Assembly: GCA_022497145.1 (NCBI GenBank) | Contig: MU385872.1 | Location: 1-64,000 of the forward strand | DNA from: Rostrohypoxylon terebratum | Taxonomy: Eukaryota > Ascomycota > Sordariomycetes > Xylariales > Hypoxylaceae | Length of the DNA: 64,000 nt | Reading direction: 5' to 3' | In this document: positions 1 to 11,147 of the stretch, one piece after another | Layout of the letters: each line of letters starts with the position of its first letter | Position numbering within the stretch: the first letter of the stretch is position 1 | Translations under genes and position numbers: made by a program | Notes under the pieces: model-generated | What the model was told of the DNA's origin: nothing | Seen by the model: only the letters and a program-made list of their open reading frames with translations | Databases searched by the model: none

Positions 1-3000
1 ACCCCGCCTCGAACCTTTGAAGAAGCTCGTCGTCCAAGATGTTCTCTCGAGGCACCCACCAGCAACTGCCATCATCCGACCACTGGATGAGAAACTCAGT
101 TTTCCCTCGTCTCTCAAGAATACAGTCAATGGCATAGCTTGGATCGCTATTGTCATTACCATTGCTTGATTCCTCGTAGTTTATACTCGCAGGTGGGCTA
201 AGCGGGCTGATCAAAGTTGCCATCACGCCTTCCATCGGTTCCGGGAGAAGCGGATCATTCCGAAGGGACGGATCAATCAGATCCATCGAGATCTCGCTGC
301 CCGACTGATTAGGTAGTATGGACGCATCATTCATCATAGAAGATAATCCATTTTCGTCAGGAGAGCTGAGTGAGGGTAGGGCGGTCAGTTCGGCTGCCGC
401 GTCAAATAGAGGATCCTTTGTGGCGGACATTGGGGTTGGCGGATTGCCGTAAGTCACTTCTTCGTCCATACAATCCAGCACCGGAAGTTTACCGGTAAGC
501 GTGGGACTTTGGATCTTGGGGCTGCCTGCTGTATGCTTCATCGTTGCGTCCTCTATCTGGCTTCGTAGCTTCTTCTGCTCTCCCGAGCAACGTTCCAGTT
601 CATACCAATGCACCCCAATTCTATATGTGCTGTTGCTAGATGAGCACGCCAGGAGGCAAGTCCATCGATTATTCTGGGCTCCGGGATTCCTGCTCGCTTG
701 CAGGCAGGGCAAAGAGATGGTGTGTGAAATTCAGTACTGTGAGCCCGATTGGTATGGCGTGTGAGGCCACTCTCAGTAGAAAATGGACATGCGCATAATA
801 CACAGAAAAGCACCCAGGGTGTATGACATGCCTTACAATGCTCGAGCCATTCCCAGGCGTCTCGCAAGGGCACGTATGTTGATGCAGACTGAGCGCAAAC
901 CCGGCACGACACTGGCCAGTCTTGCCTGTTCGACTGGACGTGACGATTCATATGGACGACGAGCTTGGCGTTGGTAACAAATTCTGAGCTGCAGATCGTA
1001 CATGACAGCTGGGACGATGGAAGTTGGGAGCTGTAATTTGGTGTGTATATCTTCCCGTGGATCGTCTCCACATGATTGCTCCACTGACAAGGATCTGCAA
1101 TAGTAAACTCTCCCCCTCCCAGACGTAGGCATTCAGGACATGGAAACGGCTGACTAAATGTCGTCTCCTTTGTATGTCTCCTCTTACAATGCTTAGTTAG
1201 GGCGCTCCGGGAGCAGAATGAGTTCCCACATAGAAGACAACGAGTTCGTTTTTGCTGGGGCTCGTCGGTGATTTGGTACTCCTTTTTTCCCCTTTCCTCA
1301 TCTTCCTCCGCCTCGCCTTTGCAGCGAGTCGAGACGGGTGCATTGGTCAAATAGCCCAGAACAGCGTCAATATAAAGGCGCGATTGCGTGTCATAGTCGA
1401 CGACGTTTCGCTCGACAGGACTCTTCAAAAGCCTGGAGACAGCGATAGTGGGAACGAGAGAAGGAGAGAAGCTATCACTGCCACTTGGGAATACCTCGTC
1501 GGTGGGCATACCTTGCGCTCGGAGATAATCGACACGTTTGAAATACTCGGCTCTGTTCTTGTATAATTGTAACTGCGATAGTGTCTTTAGCAGATAATTT
1601 ATCTTTGAACGTAATCGGCTTCTCTCCTTGCTATTGGAGGCAGTCGTGATCTGATGGCGGAACGTTTTTATGTCTTTCCGCTGTTCAAACTTGCGACACT
1701 CCTCCACGGTAATGTTAACAGGGGCATTTGCATCCCTACTCATCGACATATCTCGAAGCGTAGAAAAAAGCAGTTCGTCTCGCCCTGTCTGGTTTCCGAA
1801 TGCTAAGGACATAAGATCAGCGCGGACGTGATGGGACTGGTAGCTGGACTCAAAGACACTCGTGGTGTGCGAGAGGATGTGATTTCGTAAAGCAGAAGAT
1901 AAGACACCTAGCAGTCAAGTATCTGAGTTAATATTTGCCATTACGACTTGCCAAAATATGGAAAACGGAGCGGAGGTAGAGAAATTGGAAAGAATTTCGG
2001 TGTGAGAAGGTACGCGTAGTAACCCAAAGAGCTTTTGCTTTCAACATACCATCGAACCTAGCTCCAGCACCCACACGGAGACTATAAAGTCGCGAATGAT
2101 TGCGGAAACCGGCAACCAGAAGCGTTCGATGCCATACTTCATTGAAATATTTATACGTCATAGGGAAAATGGGCCGGTCCTGAAAACTCCTCTTCCATTT
2201 CAAAGGAATGAAATTAACTGATTCCAACTTAGGTCGGTCGAATATCTCGTCAATCGTCGCAAAGCTGGGATCGAAGGCATTCTCTTGAATTGCACGGGCG
2301 AGAACTAGGCTTGCCAGACAGAACGAGCTGGTAGGCAGTAACGTGATAGAAAAGCTAATCCTAGATACATTGTCAGTGACAGGTGTGGCTTAAAATACGA
2401 CGAGGGGTAGGTATTAGGTAAATAACGTAACATACCAACCACTGGCACGCGAGCGACTAGTCTTGGATGTTTCCTTGATCTTGTTCCTCCTAATACTTAT
2501 CGTAACAATAATTTTTGTCCTCGCCGGGCTCTTCGGGTCGCGTAAACGGCGACCTGAAATTGCGAATAGGTCAAGTTCATCAACGTACCAGGCCGGAAGC
2601 CTCCGATGGCAGCCAAGAGGACCATGGCATGAAACGACACCCTCGTAATAGGCCTGCAGGGTATGTCATTAGAACACGACCATAGGGTATCAAGAGCCAC
2701 ATCGACATCAGTGCTTGCCATTTCCGTTTTCTCATAGGTTGGGGCAGTCTCCAGCCCGATCTCGGGAGCTAACTCGACGAATAATCACTACCAAGAAAAA
2801 GAAGATTAGCTGGGCGCTAGGGGCCGGATGGGAATGACAGAGGAGACAATTTTATTGCGTACTTTGACGATACGATATGCCGGGCCCTCTCTGCTACCCT
2901 CATCCTTGCTGATCCATCTTAATCTCCAGGTGTGACAAGGGCTATGTAGGGCTTGGATGTGGTATCAATTCAATAATAATTCTCAAGGGTGCTAAGGTCC

Positions 3001-3787
3001 TTGATTCCTCTCCTCCTCAGAGTGGGAATCTTCTTGACCTATTTATGCCTGAGATCATGAGTGCAGTCTGGTACGTATCTAAGTACAATATACATGTTAA
3101 ACGCCCATCACCCGAATACGAGTGTGTTGGGTTTGGTTCAATCTTGTTCATCTGACCAACAGCTTCCAATAATAAGTGATGATAACCTCTTTGCAGGATT
3201 CCTGCCTGACCTGTATGTGCCCTGGCTGCCAACTGTATCTTGGCATCCAGTCCCCGTGTGACACCAGGTTTCCGCTTGAGAAGGGTAGTCTCTTCTTTGA
3301 TGCCTCAGGACGTAATAATCGCCCGAAGCAACAAGCCTCCGCCAGATATCTGTCAAGCTTAAGGCCGAGTTTACCGTCCTCTTCAATTCGTATTCGCAAG
3401 GATCAAGGGTTACACGCAACTCCATCGACAATTCAACATAGGTACGTAAGAATGCTCGAAAAGGCGCTTGAGCTTCACTCGTCTCCGGATGCTGCACAAA
3501 AGTCAACCAAGCATTTTTGCTGTCGATTCCCAGGTATTTACAGAATCTATACTCCGTGATAAGCAAGCATTCCTAGTTATGAGACCTAGGGTGAAGGCAG
3601 AAAGGGCTCACTGTGTCCACAAATGCCACAGGCGCTCACGCTCTTTGAGCGTGTCTTCTGCAACAAAGGGCTTGTCATCAATCGGACGCGATAAGTATTC
3701 TTCGAAATGCGTTAAAGCTAACTTCTCCCTTGCCTCTTGAGAAAAGGGAGCTCGCATAGGCGTTAGGCCTAAGTCAAAAAACGACAT
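1..3787 (-). pseudogene. DUF3435 (Starship-captain-type) tyrosine recombinase with C2H2 fingers and C-terminal chromodomain-like segment, frame-broken and cut by left edge
   Basis: The protein family is a site-specific tyrosine recombinase; DUF3435 proteins mobilise giant fungal Starship elements. I chose the ATG at 3787, whose translation begins MSFFDLGLTP. Conserved blocks follow in order: an N-terminal helical region (3566-3260), GGFRPGT with the probable first catalytic Arg (about 2620), RRNKIKET, LARAIQE, then LYSLRVGAGARFDG with the second Arg (about 2085), LSHTT with the His and SSYQ with the Tyr nucleophile (about 1840). Introns at 2361-2435 and 1908-2049 restore the frame. Six C2H2-like fingers lie at 1239-625, then an acidic linker and a chromodomain-like segment (FLIQWS...CWWVPRENILDDEL) at about 140-1. 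One-base shifts are needed near 2540-2548 and 606-620, the start of the second exon is not cleanly joined, and about 450 bp between 3250 and 2800 is not alignable by eye. I therefore call it a pseudogene, although assembly error could explain single indels. Family assignment is confident, activity is not. Confidence 0.82.
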
Positions 3788-4257
3788 TTCTCAATTATAT
3801 GAATAGCATGCACATCTGTCAGGCGTGTAAAGATGCGGATATAACTACTTTAGTATAATAGTTGAACGAAGGATCAAAAGGGAAGCCAGCCATTTATAGC
3901 TAAAGAAGTAAGTCTCATAGTATGGTTAGATATCGTACCAGGTGGGATCAAAGAAAGGAATCCATGCTGATAGAAGGACCAGCTAGGCTCATCATATTAG
4001 CTTCTTCCTTGGCGCAACCATCAGCGGCAAGGCATGGGCTGCAGCCAGTTATGGGAAGAGTACGATGACAGGGGAAGGAGGGGTGTAAGCAAAGAAAGCC
4101 CATCCGGAGTAGTGCGAGAATCCGGGTCCTTGACGGCTCCGTCTCAAAGAAAACGGTCGTTCGGCCCCACTGAAAAACGGAGAGCGGGCGCTTACAGCAC
4201 GGGAGGCGGTTAAGGTGGATAAGGCCCGAAAAGGTAATAGGTCGGCGCACCGCCACG
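3788..4257. other. Intergenic: upstream of recombinase relic
   Basis: This is the spacer between the recombinase start and the receptor relic. No convincing coding signal was seen. In a Starship the 5' element end lies just upstream of the captain gene, so any terminal repeat or target-site duplication would be expected here. I could not identify one by eye. Confidence 0.5.
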
Positions 4258-5551
4258 ATGAGTCATCAAAGATCTCTGGGCCGCATGTTCGATATTGCAT
4301 ATGGTGCTCTCATAGTCTGCGTAACAATCTCGTCAATATTTACACTTCTACGTTTTTACTCTCGAGCGATCTATCTCAAGAAGATCCATCTCGCAGACCG
4401 TAAGCCTCCCTTCTATTCCCTTAAAACTATCTAATAACATCTATATGTAATGTACTAACAAGAGCAGTGGTTGGACTTTTAGCCCTGGTGTGTTAGCATT
4501 CCGAAAGCGAGAGCAAAGTCCTCTATGCTCACATTATCTTAGGGAACATATCTGGCATTCGTCTGGAACCTATTCGATATGCTCCACACCGATGGATTTT
4601 TCGTCCATCAATGGAACTTCCGTGTTAGTGATCTCATCATTTTCAACAAGGTAAGTTTTAATCGACAACCTCTTCCTATTTGACCATGGCTAAAAAGTAG
4701 AAGGGGTTTGTCTTGGCATATATGCTTTACTGTGCAACGGTTATGACCATAAAATCGGCTATTATTGTAGAATGGCTATATGTGACGAACCTATACTTAG
4801 GCTTAGTAAGTATAGCTTCATAAGGGGGTCTTGATTTTAAGGTAACAGTAATCGTAGAGGTCAAGTGTAATCAATCAAGTGTGTTCGTCAGAGAGGCTTG
4901 GAGTCCTCTCCCTACTCGTAGTGAATAGACTTAGATTGATAACTGAAGAACTAAGTGAGTGACTAGATACATGAGAAATGCTATGATTATATAGATATCC
5001 TTCTTCTCTCCTTCTTGTGTATGAAGCCATCGTGATCTGCCGACACATCTTAGGATCTGGTTGTTCTGATGGATCTGTTGTCATAGACTGAACAGATCCA
5101 ACAGATCCGGCAGATCCCAAAGTCCGGATTTTAACCGTGATTGGTCTGATGTTGGGGTGGATCTCGTAATGTGACTACCTATCCGGTATGGCTGTGACAG
5201 GAGTTAGCCGACATAACCTTGTCGCCAAAGTCATGGGCCGGATCTTCCATGGAAAGGCTGCGAAAATCCAGAACTCGGAGCGTAGGCCAGACCTCATGGC
5301 CTGGTTCCAGTCGAAGGCCGTCCAAGTCGAGCCTAAGACAACAGCTCAAAACGCAACAGCAAGTGGAGCAAGCAAGCCATCCTCTTCCTGAGAAGGCTTC
5401 TATGTCCAACGGTAGCAGCTCAGAGTCAACGGTCAAGCAAGGCATCAGCGATAACGGTGACTTGGCTATTGTCCGTACCACTCAATTCACGGCAGATGAG
5501 TCGTATAGCTCTGATATTGCAGGTGAACAATACCAGCGCTAACACCCATGG
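4258..5551 (+). pseudogene. PTH11-like / rhodopsin-domain integral membrane protein, gutted relic
   Basis: The family consists of seven-helix fungal membrane receptors of the rhodopsin-domain/PTH11 type. The ATG at 4258 starts MSHQRSLGRMFDIAYGALIV, with a first membrane helix and LLRFYSRAIYLKKIHLAD. Splicing at donors 4400 (gtaagc), about 4489 (gtgtgt) and about 4651 (gtaagt) gives further family-like helices (GTYLAFVWNLFDML; AIIVEWLYVTNLYLGL). After about 4810 the central helices are missing: only some 380 bp separate this part from a recognisable cytoplasmic tail (5219 onward, with AIVRTTQFTADESY). The usual C-terminal QHPW signature is present but interrupted: an in-frame TAA at 5540-5542 stands where Gln is expected, directly before HPW. 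That is a CAA-to-TAA change. The gene therefore has an internal deletion and a nonsense codon and cannot make a normal receptor. Family call is good; exact exon ends are approximate. Confidence 0.68.
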
Positions 5552-6891
5552 ACAGAAACTTGGTACCTAGTCCAATTACGGGAAAGGGATAGGATTTTGG
5601 GTAATTCGGGCCGCATAGATACTATGCAAAGGCAGGCAATTATTGATTTGCGATCATAGTGAATGGGATGTTGGGTTTCTCTTTTTCGTTTTCCCCAACG
5701 CTTCACTCTCGTCTCTCTTTCTTGCACTCGCACTAGCTCAGCCATTGCATAAAATGGACAGCCAACCGCTTTTATTTGAGTGTTTTTTTTATAAAAAAAA
5801 AAATCCAACTGCCATTAGTTGTCAAGCTTTTAAATTATCTTGTTACGATTATATATCAAGAATTTATCTGCATACTAAGCAGGTACTCTTTTTGGCCACT
5901 CCCTGGATTATAATTGGTGCTCTTAGGCTAATGCGGGTGACAATGGAGTTGATGTAGCATCCATAAAAAGCTTGAATCAATGTACTGTGTGTTGATACAT
6001 GTGATAGACTAACATAGAAGTGATGTCCTATACTATTTTCTTTGGACATTCTAACGGTAAGGTTGGCTGTACTGTTACATACGTGCAGCTTACATTGGGG
6101 GCGATGTGAGCGGTAGTGGTAGATAGAGGCTCTATTTTGATGGAGGATGGTGCTCGCATTAGTGTAACTGGAAGCAACAATGACCTGATCTGTAACCTAC
6201 ACATCCATTGCCGACATATTTATAAAAGACCAGCATTTCTCTCCCTTACTTAAGCGGTGAGTTGCGTGAATAGCAACTGCTCTTTCGGGTTGAAAAGGTC
6301 CCTAACTGTTGGAAGATCACGAATGATAATTTATCTCCGAATCCAGTAAATAAATATGATCCAATGATGACCGCAAGATTTGAAAACATTTTTGGCACGA
6401 AAGGGAGTGGCAAGCATTTGGCAATTCCCGCTGTTATCAACTATGGTGTGGTGGTAGTCGCACATCGCACTTCCTGATTGCCCAGGTGCTCACAGAGCCT
6501 CGCGATGCCCATCACAACACCCGCCTAATAACATCCCGCTACCACGTAAGCTACATCGGAAGGACTCAACTCGTGGCCTGAATATTTCGTTACATGTGAA
6601 GTTCTAGATCATAACAGGCATACTTTGTGTCCGTTCTTGGAAATGAGTAGCGCATCAGAATTCGTACAACCGCACTCTATGCTGTTGGACGGACGTTGGT
6701 ATCATTCTTTCGGAACACCTGACAGGTTTGTCGGCTCCCCGATGGCCTCGCCGAGGGAGTTAGTCGGCCCGCATATACTTAGCAATCTAGCCTCCTTAAG
6801 CTCTTTTCCTTGTTGTACTCCTCAAATCTCTCTTCTCTGCAAAGTCCAAACCAGATAGCTCCTCTCTTGTCGGGAGCTTTAGCGTGTCAAT
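5552..6891. other. Intergenic, A+T-rich
   Basis: No coding exon, RNA gene or ordered repeat was recognised. It contains homopolymer runs around 5787-5805. The last 200 bp are the probable promoter and 5' leader of the P450. Small ORFs here have no protein-like pattern. Confidence 0.5.
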
Positions 6892-8832
6892 ATGGATTCA
6901 AACATGAGTTCGAACGTCAGCCTCGTCCGAGATGTGCTGGCAAAATATTCCATCTACCTATTCGTTGGTTATGTAGGAAACAAGAAAAACACTTCTTCAA
7001 CAACTGTCCACACTAACATGATACTAGATCATAGTAGTGTTGAGCCATGAATTCTTTTTCAACCCCCTGAGGCATTTCCCCGGCCCCTTCATTGCCCGCT
7101 TCACAAATGGATACGGGGCGTTCTATGCTCTGAAGCGGACACTCCACTTGAAAACCCGAGATGATCATCTCAGATATGGTAGAGAACTCGCTGATTCAAC
7201 ATTTTCATATCATTAGCACCGGATTCTAATCTGTTTCAGGCCCCGTGATACGACAAGGCCCGAACAAGCTAGTCTTCAATTCATCCACAGCGTTATCACG
7301 TACGCTAGATAGCCCCCGTTCCCTGATGAAGATTCTCTCTGACGGAAGAAGAAATCTATAACAACGACAGAATCACCAAAACTGTAGCGTACCTGTCGAA
7401 CCAAGTGACTCCTGGTGTTTACAACGTATGGAGCGCGTTAGACAGAGACCTCCACCGGCAAAAGCGAAGGCTTATAGGCCCAGCCGTCAATGATCGCTCC
7501 ATGAGGGTTTTCGAGCCAACCATGATAGAGCAGGTCGACATACTTGTTAAGCTAGTGGCGGAAAGCCATAGCCGCCCGATAGACATGAGCTGGAAATGTA
7601 ATTACTTAGGAATGGATGTCGTTGGTTTGCTGTCTTTCGGGTTTGCCCTAAATTCCCAGACGAACGAGGAGTATCGCTTCCTCTCGGATCAGATGGCCCC
7701 CAATAACCGTCGCCTGAATGCCGTTATGCAGGTACCCGCGATTGCGCGGCACCGCCTCCAGGTCCCTATTAACATGATCTGGGCCAAATCGCGACAACCG
7801 GTGTTCGACTTGCTCGAGCTTATGATCAAGAAACGCACGGTGCAGCCCGCGGATGCGTACCACGACCTCTGGTCCTTCATCGCCGAGAGCATGAAGGCCG
7901 ACGAGAAAAAGGATCTTCAAGCGCGCGATCTCTGGATGGAGGCCATTTTCTTCATCGTCGCAGGTACCTATATACCCCCTTTTCCTAATTCGCTCATTTC
8001 CCACTTAGATTCCATCTTTCCGTGTGCTGATTTTCTCGGTACTGTAGGAGGCGACACGACAGCTACAGGCATGGCTGCGGCGTTGTTTTATATTTCGCGG
8101 CACCGGGACTGCTACGACAAGTTAGCTGCCGAGATCCGCTCTGCCTTCCGGAGTGGGCCTGAGATCTGCGGATCTAAGCTAACGGCTTGCTCCTACCTCC
8201 GGGCCTGCATCGATGAGACCCTGCGCATGTCACCGCCACTTCCGGGTTTGCTGTGGCGCCGATTGGCTACTGAAGAGCAAGGCGAGGGAAAACCACCACT
8301 GAAAATTGATGGGCACATTGTGCCTCCAGGGACGGATGTCGCCGTCGGTGTTTACGCTCTGCATCATAATGAGGTGAGCGGCTGACCATCTCACTAAACC
8401 CCCCCCCTCCCCTTTGAAACTTCTAGGCAGTCTACTCAATATCGGCTAATTGTCTACTCAACGCAGGATTACTTCCCGGACCCCTTTATCTACAAGCCGG
8501 AGCGCTGGCTCGAAGCCGCGGACAAGATCGAAGAAGGAGCGCCTGGATCGCGGAGGGCAATGCTCGACGCATTTGCGCCCTTTTCGGTCGGCGCGCGAGC
8601 CTGCGGCGGCAAAGCCATGGCTTACCTCGAAATCAACCTGCTCCTGGCCAAGTTGTTGTGGTACTTTGATTTCCGGCCCGCGCCGGGACCCCGGGGCGAC
8701 GTGGGGCTCTCCGATAAGGGCGAGTTCCACATCCACGATGTTTTTGTATCGACGAACGAGGGCCCGTGGCTCGTGTTCAAGCCGAGGGAGGGTTCGGGGT
8801 TGGATAGTTTGGGCGTATTAGGGAGCGGGTAG
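6892..8832 (+). CDS. Cytochrome P450 monooxygenase (E-class, microsomal), 532 aa, six exons
   Basis: A haem-thiolate monooxygenase, expected in the ER membrane and probably acting on a small lipophilic or polyketide-like substrate; the substrate cannot be told. Exons: 6892-6972, 7028-7178, 7240-7299, 7349-7963, 8048-8373, 8467-8832. All junctions are GT/AG and the frame is intact over 533 codons. There is an N-terminal anchor at about residues 17-36, then a proline-rich hinge (RHFPGPF). The I-helix oxygen-activation motif is GGDTTA at 303-308, ExxR is E359-R362, the PERW block is 422-425, and the haem loop FSVGARACGG carries ligand Cys457. Length is normal for the class. The start is the ATG that places the signal anchor first. 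It stands alone, without a synthase, transporter or regulator nearby; its left neighbours are decayed genes. It may be an orphan detoxification or secondary-metabolism enzyme. Confidence 0.93.
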
Positions 8833-11147
8833 TGACAAAGAGGTTCTTTGTTTGGGGAAATTTGTAGGTTTGAGATTATGTGTGTGCGGTATGTATTAGA
8901 CAAACGTGCTAAGATCAATACTAAATAGGGCAGAAACCTTGCAGGTAGTACAAGGTCTCCGTTTCTCCGTTTCCTCTCCTTAGCAGCCGTTTTCTCATCT
9001 ACTTCGGGCACGTGATTTCGGGAGGCCGCAGGTTTTAAATACGGACACGGCTCCTTGAGGCTTGAGCGTGGTTTGGTGACCTTCGGTTACTTATTATCGA
9101 CATTCTTTCCCTCTTATTTTTACTTCAAACCCACGAATTAGGGAAGCCGTACTTCGTTGGTACGTGGAAGAAGGGAAAACCATGACATCGTCGCTTACTT
9201 TGACTATGACCTGAAATCATCGCCTTCGGCCCGTATTAGGACCCGGGTTAAGGCAACACCCGCCGGAAAATATTACAAAGTTTGGAAAGAGCAGCTCATC
9301 GGGTGGAAGGTTTAGAAAGTATATGAAGCGTCACCCAATCAGCAACATCGCCATACGACTTCGGACTCTGAAATTCCATCTAGTGGAAGTGCTTTCAGAT
9401 ATCTTCACCATCGGCAGACTGATCAGACACAAGCTCCTCCAGTGGGTTTCTCTCCAGTCGACGTCTTTGCGGAGGAGCTATGCGATGACGTACTGGCTCG
9501 CGAAACGGATCTGTTAATGGAGAAAGAATGCCAAACGGAGCTTGCCGCACGCAGATAATTTATCGGTGACGTTTGATTCGCCATAGCTGTACGCCACGAT
9601 CTCCATCGAAGATACATATAGGCGTGCTCGACGTAGCATTTGGCGTAACCTAGCACGCTAAAGCGAGAGCCTCTAGTGCAGGGCTACCTCTAATGCTATG
9701 TAGAAGTACCATGCTTAAGTGCTCGGTACTACCTATTGTTGGCGGCGTTCCTGTGGCCGCTCGGGTCCAATTTCAGCCTCGATGGGTACGCAAGGGGGTA
9801 GAATCTGATATAGCATCTTGGTGTTCCATTTGGCCACGAGAGACAACTTTATCCATGCGTCGTGTAAGGAATACGACTGTTAGACAAATGACTGTTTTCG
9901 GGTTCGGCACTGCTTAGACGAGGTATGTATCTGGGAGCTATGTGAGTTGCAAGTTACAGTTGTGGTCGGTTTTACTTTATGTTTGCTGTTGGTAGGTAGT
10001 CTCAGCTTGCAACTGTTTTCGATATCAAGTGGTGCATTCCTAATATGAAATTTATGCTTCTAGTCCTCCATTACTACCTTTTCTGAAACCATCGTCTGGC
10101 TTAATGAGGCTTGATTTTTCAATTCATCAATTATATGGATAAGTATGAGATGTATTCTGTAGATTGAATTCGTACTCAAATATTGATTATCAAATTGAAA
10201 TTCATTGACCAAGCTGAACAATGGTGGATGTTCACGTTTTCTCTCTCTCTCTCTTTTTTTTGGTTGAAAAAAAATTGTAACTGGTTTAGGTTTAGGTAGA
10301 TACCTAGTACATATGTACTGTGATGAACCAGCCACATGAATTTGGCCCGAAATAGTTTAGACAAAACTGTGTTTCGCGTTCGTAACTTTTTCCAAGTTTT
10401 TTTTCTACCAACAAACACTGTAAGTAATACCGTTGCCCAATGATAAGCCACAGTTTGAGTCATAGGTTAGCCAATGAGAAGCTTTGAATGGTACCTTGAG
10501 ACCCGCTAAAAACCCTGGTATACCTCCAGCCACTTGGATTTTTAACAGGAAAAGCGGACTGATTTTTTTTAGTCGCCCTCTTCAGCACCCATCATTCGCT
10601 TGCGGCGTGTGGAAGGTCCAATCCCGCAAGACTTTTCCCTGAGTATCTCCCCCGAAAGGATCCCCTCCACCTCTAATTTCAATCTTTCATTCAAACTCAT
10701 TTGTTCTCTTTTCCCGACCAGTGCAAAAGGGCAAAGATAACTCTCAATCTTCACCCCTCGAAATATATACTTGCTGTCGCTATTAGCTTAATACCATTCA
10801 ACACCATTAAAACCGCCACAATAACGTCGCGCACCCTTTGCGCTAATTGATTTGCGGCTCATACACTGGCAAGAGACGGTGCGAACGCTGGATGTACGCG
10901 ATCTGCGCCCAAAACAACGCGCTCCTATTCCTCTTGTTTACACCATCCGACGCCTCCCGCCTTTCGTCATCAACCTTTCCACAAAGGACTTGACTCTAAC
11001 GCGTTGTCGCATCGAGTATAGCAAACTTACTTGCTTTAATGTCATAATCATTGAGCGCTCACCTTTCATTACTCCTTGCTCTCCCATTCTTTCGCCTTCT
11101 CATCGCTTCAACTTGCTTTCCCAACCTGTCTCGCCGTCGCTTTCGCG
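8833..11147. other. Intergenic, accessory-to-core junction, with possible ORF relic
   Basis: No intact gene was seen. On the + strand at 9139-9558 one frame stays open for about 140 codons except for a single TAG at 9313-9315, and its second half is protein-like (FSPVDVFAEELCDD, LLMEKECQTEL). It has no recognised family and may be chance. The final 400 bp form the promoter and leader of RAD21. A CT-rich tract is at 10241-10260. Confidence 0.45.
10999..11004 (+). promoter_or_regulatory. MCB-like ACGCGT box upstream of RAD21
   Basis: A perfect MluI cell-cycle box, ACGCGT, lies 144 bp before the RAD21 start codon. In yeasts this motif binds MBF and drives G1/S expression of replication and cohesion genes. 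That it works here is inference from position and gene identity only, because a single hexamer can occur by chance. Confidence 0.4.

Noticed and set aside
10275..10300. Telomere-like GGTTTAGGTTTAGGTAG
   Set aside because: The unit is TTTAGG, not TTAGGG, only two copies, internal position; part of the TAGGTA motif background.
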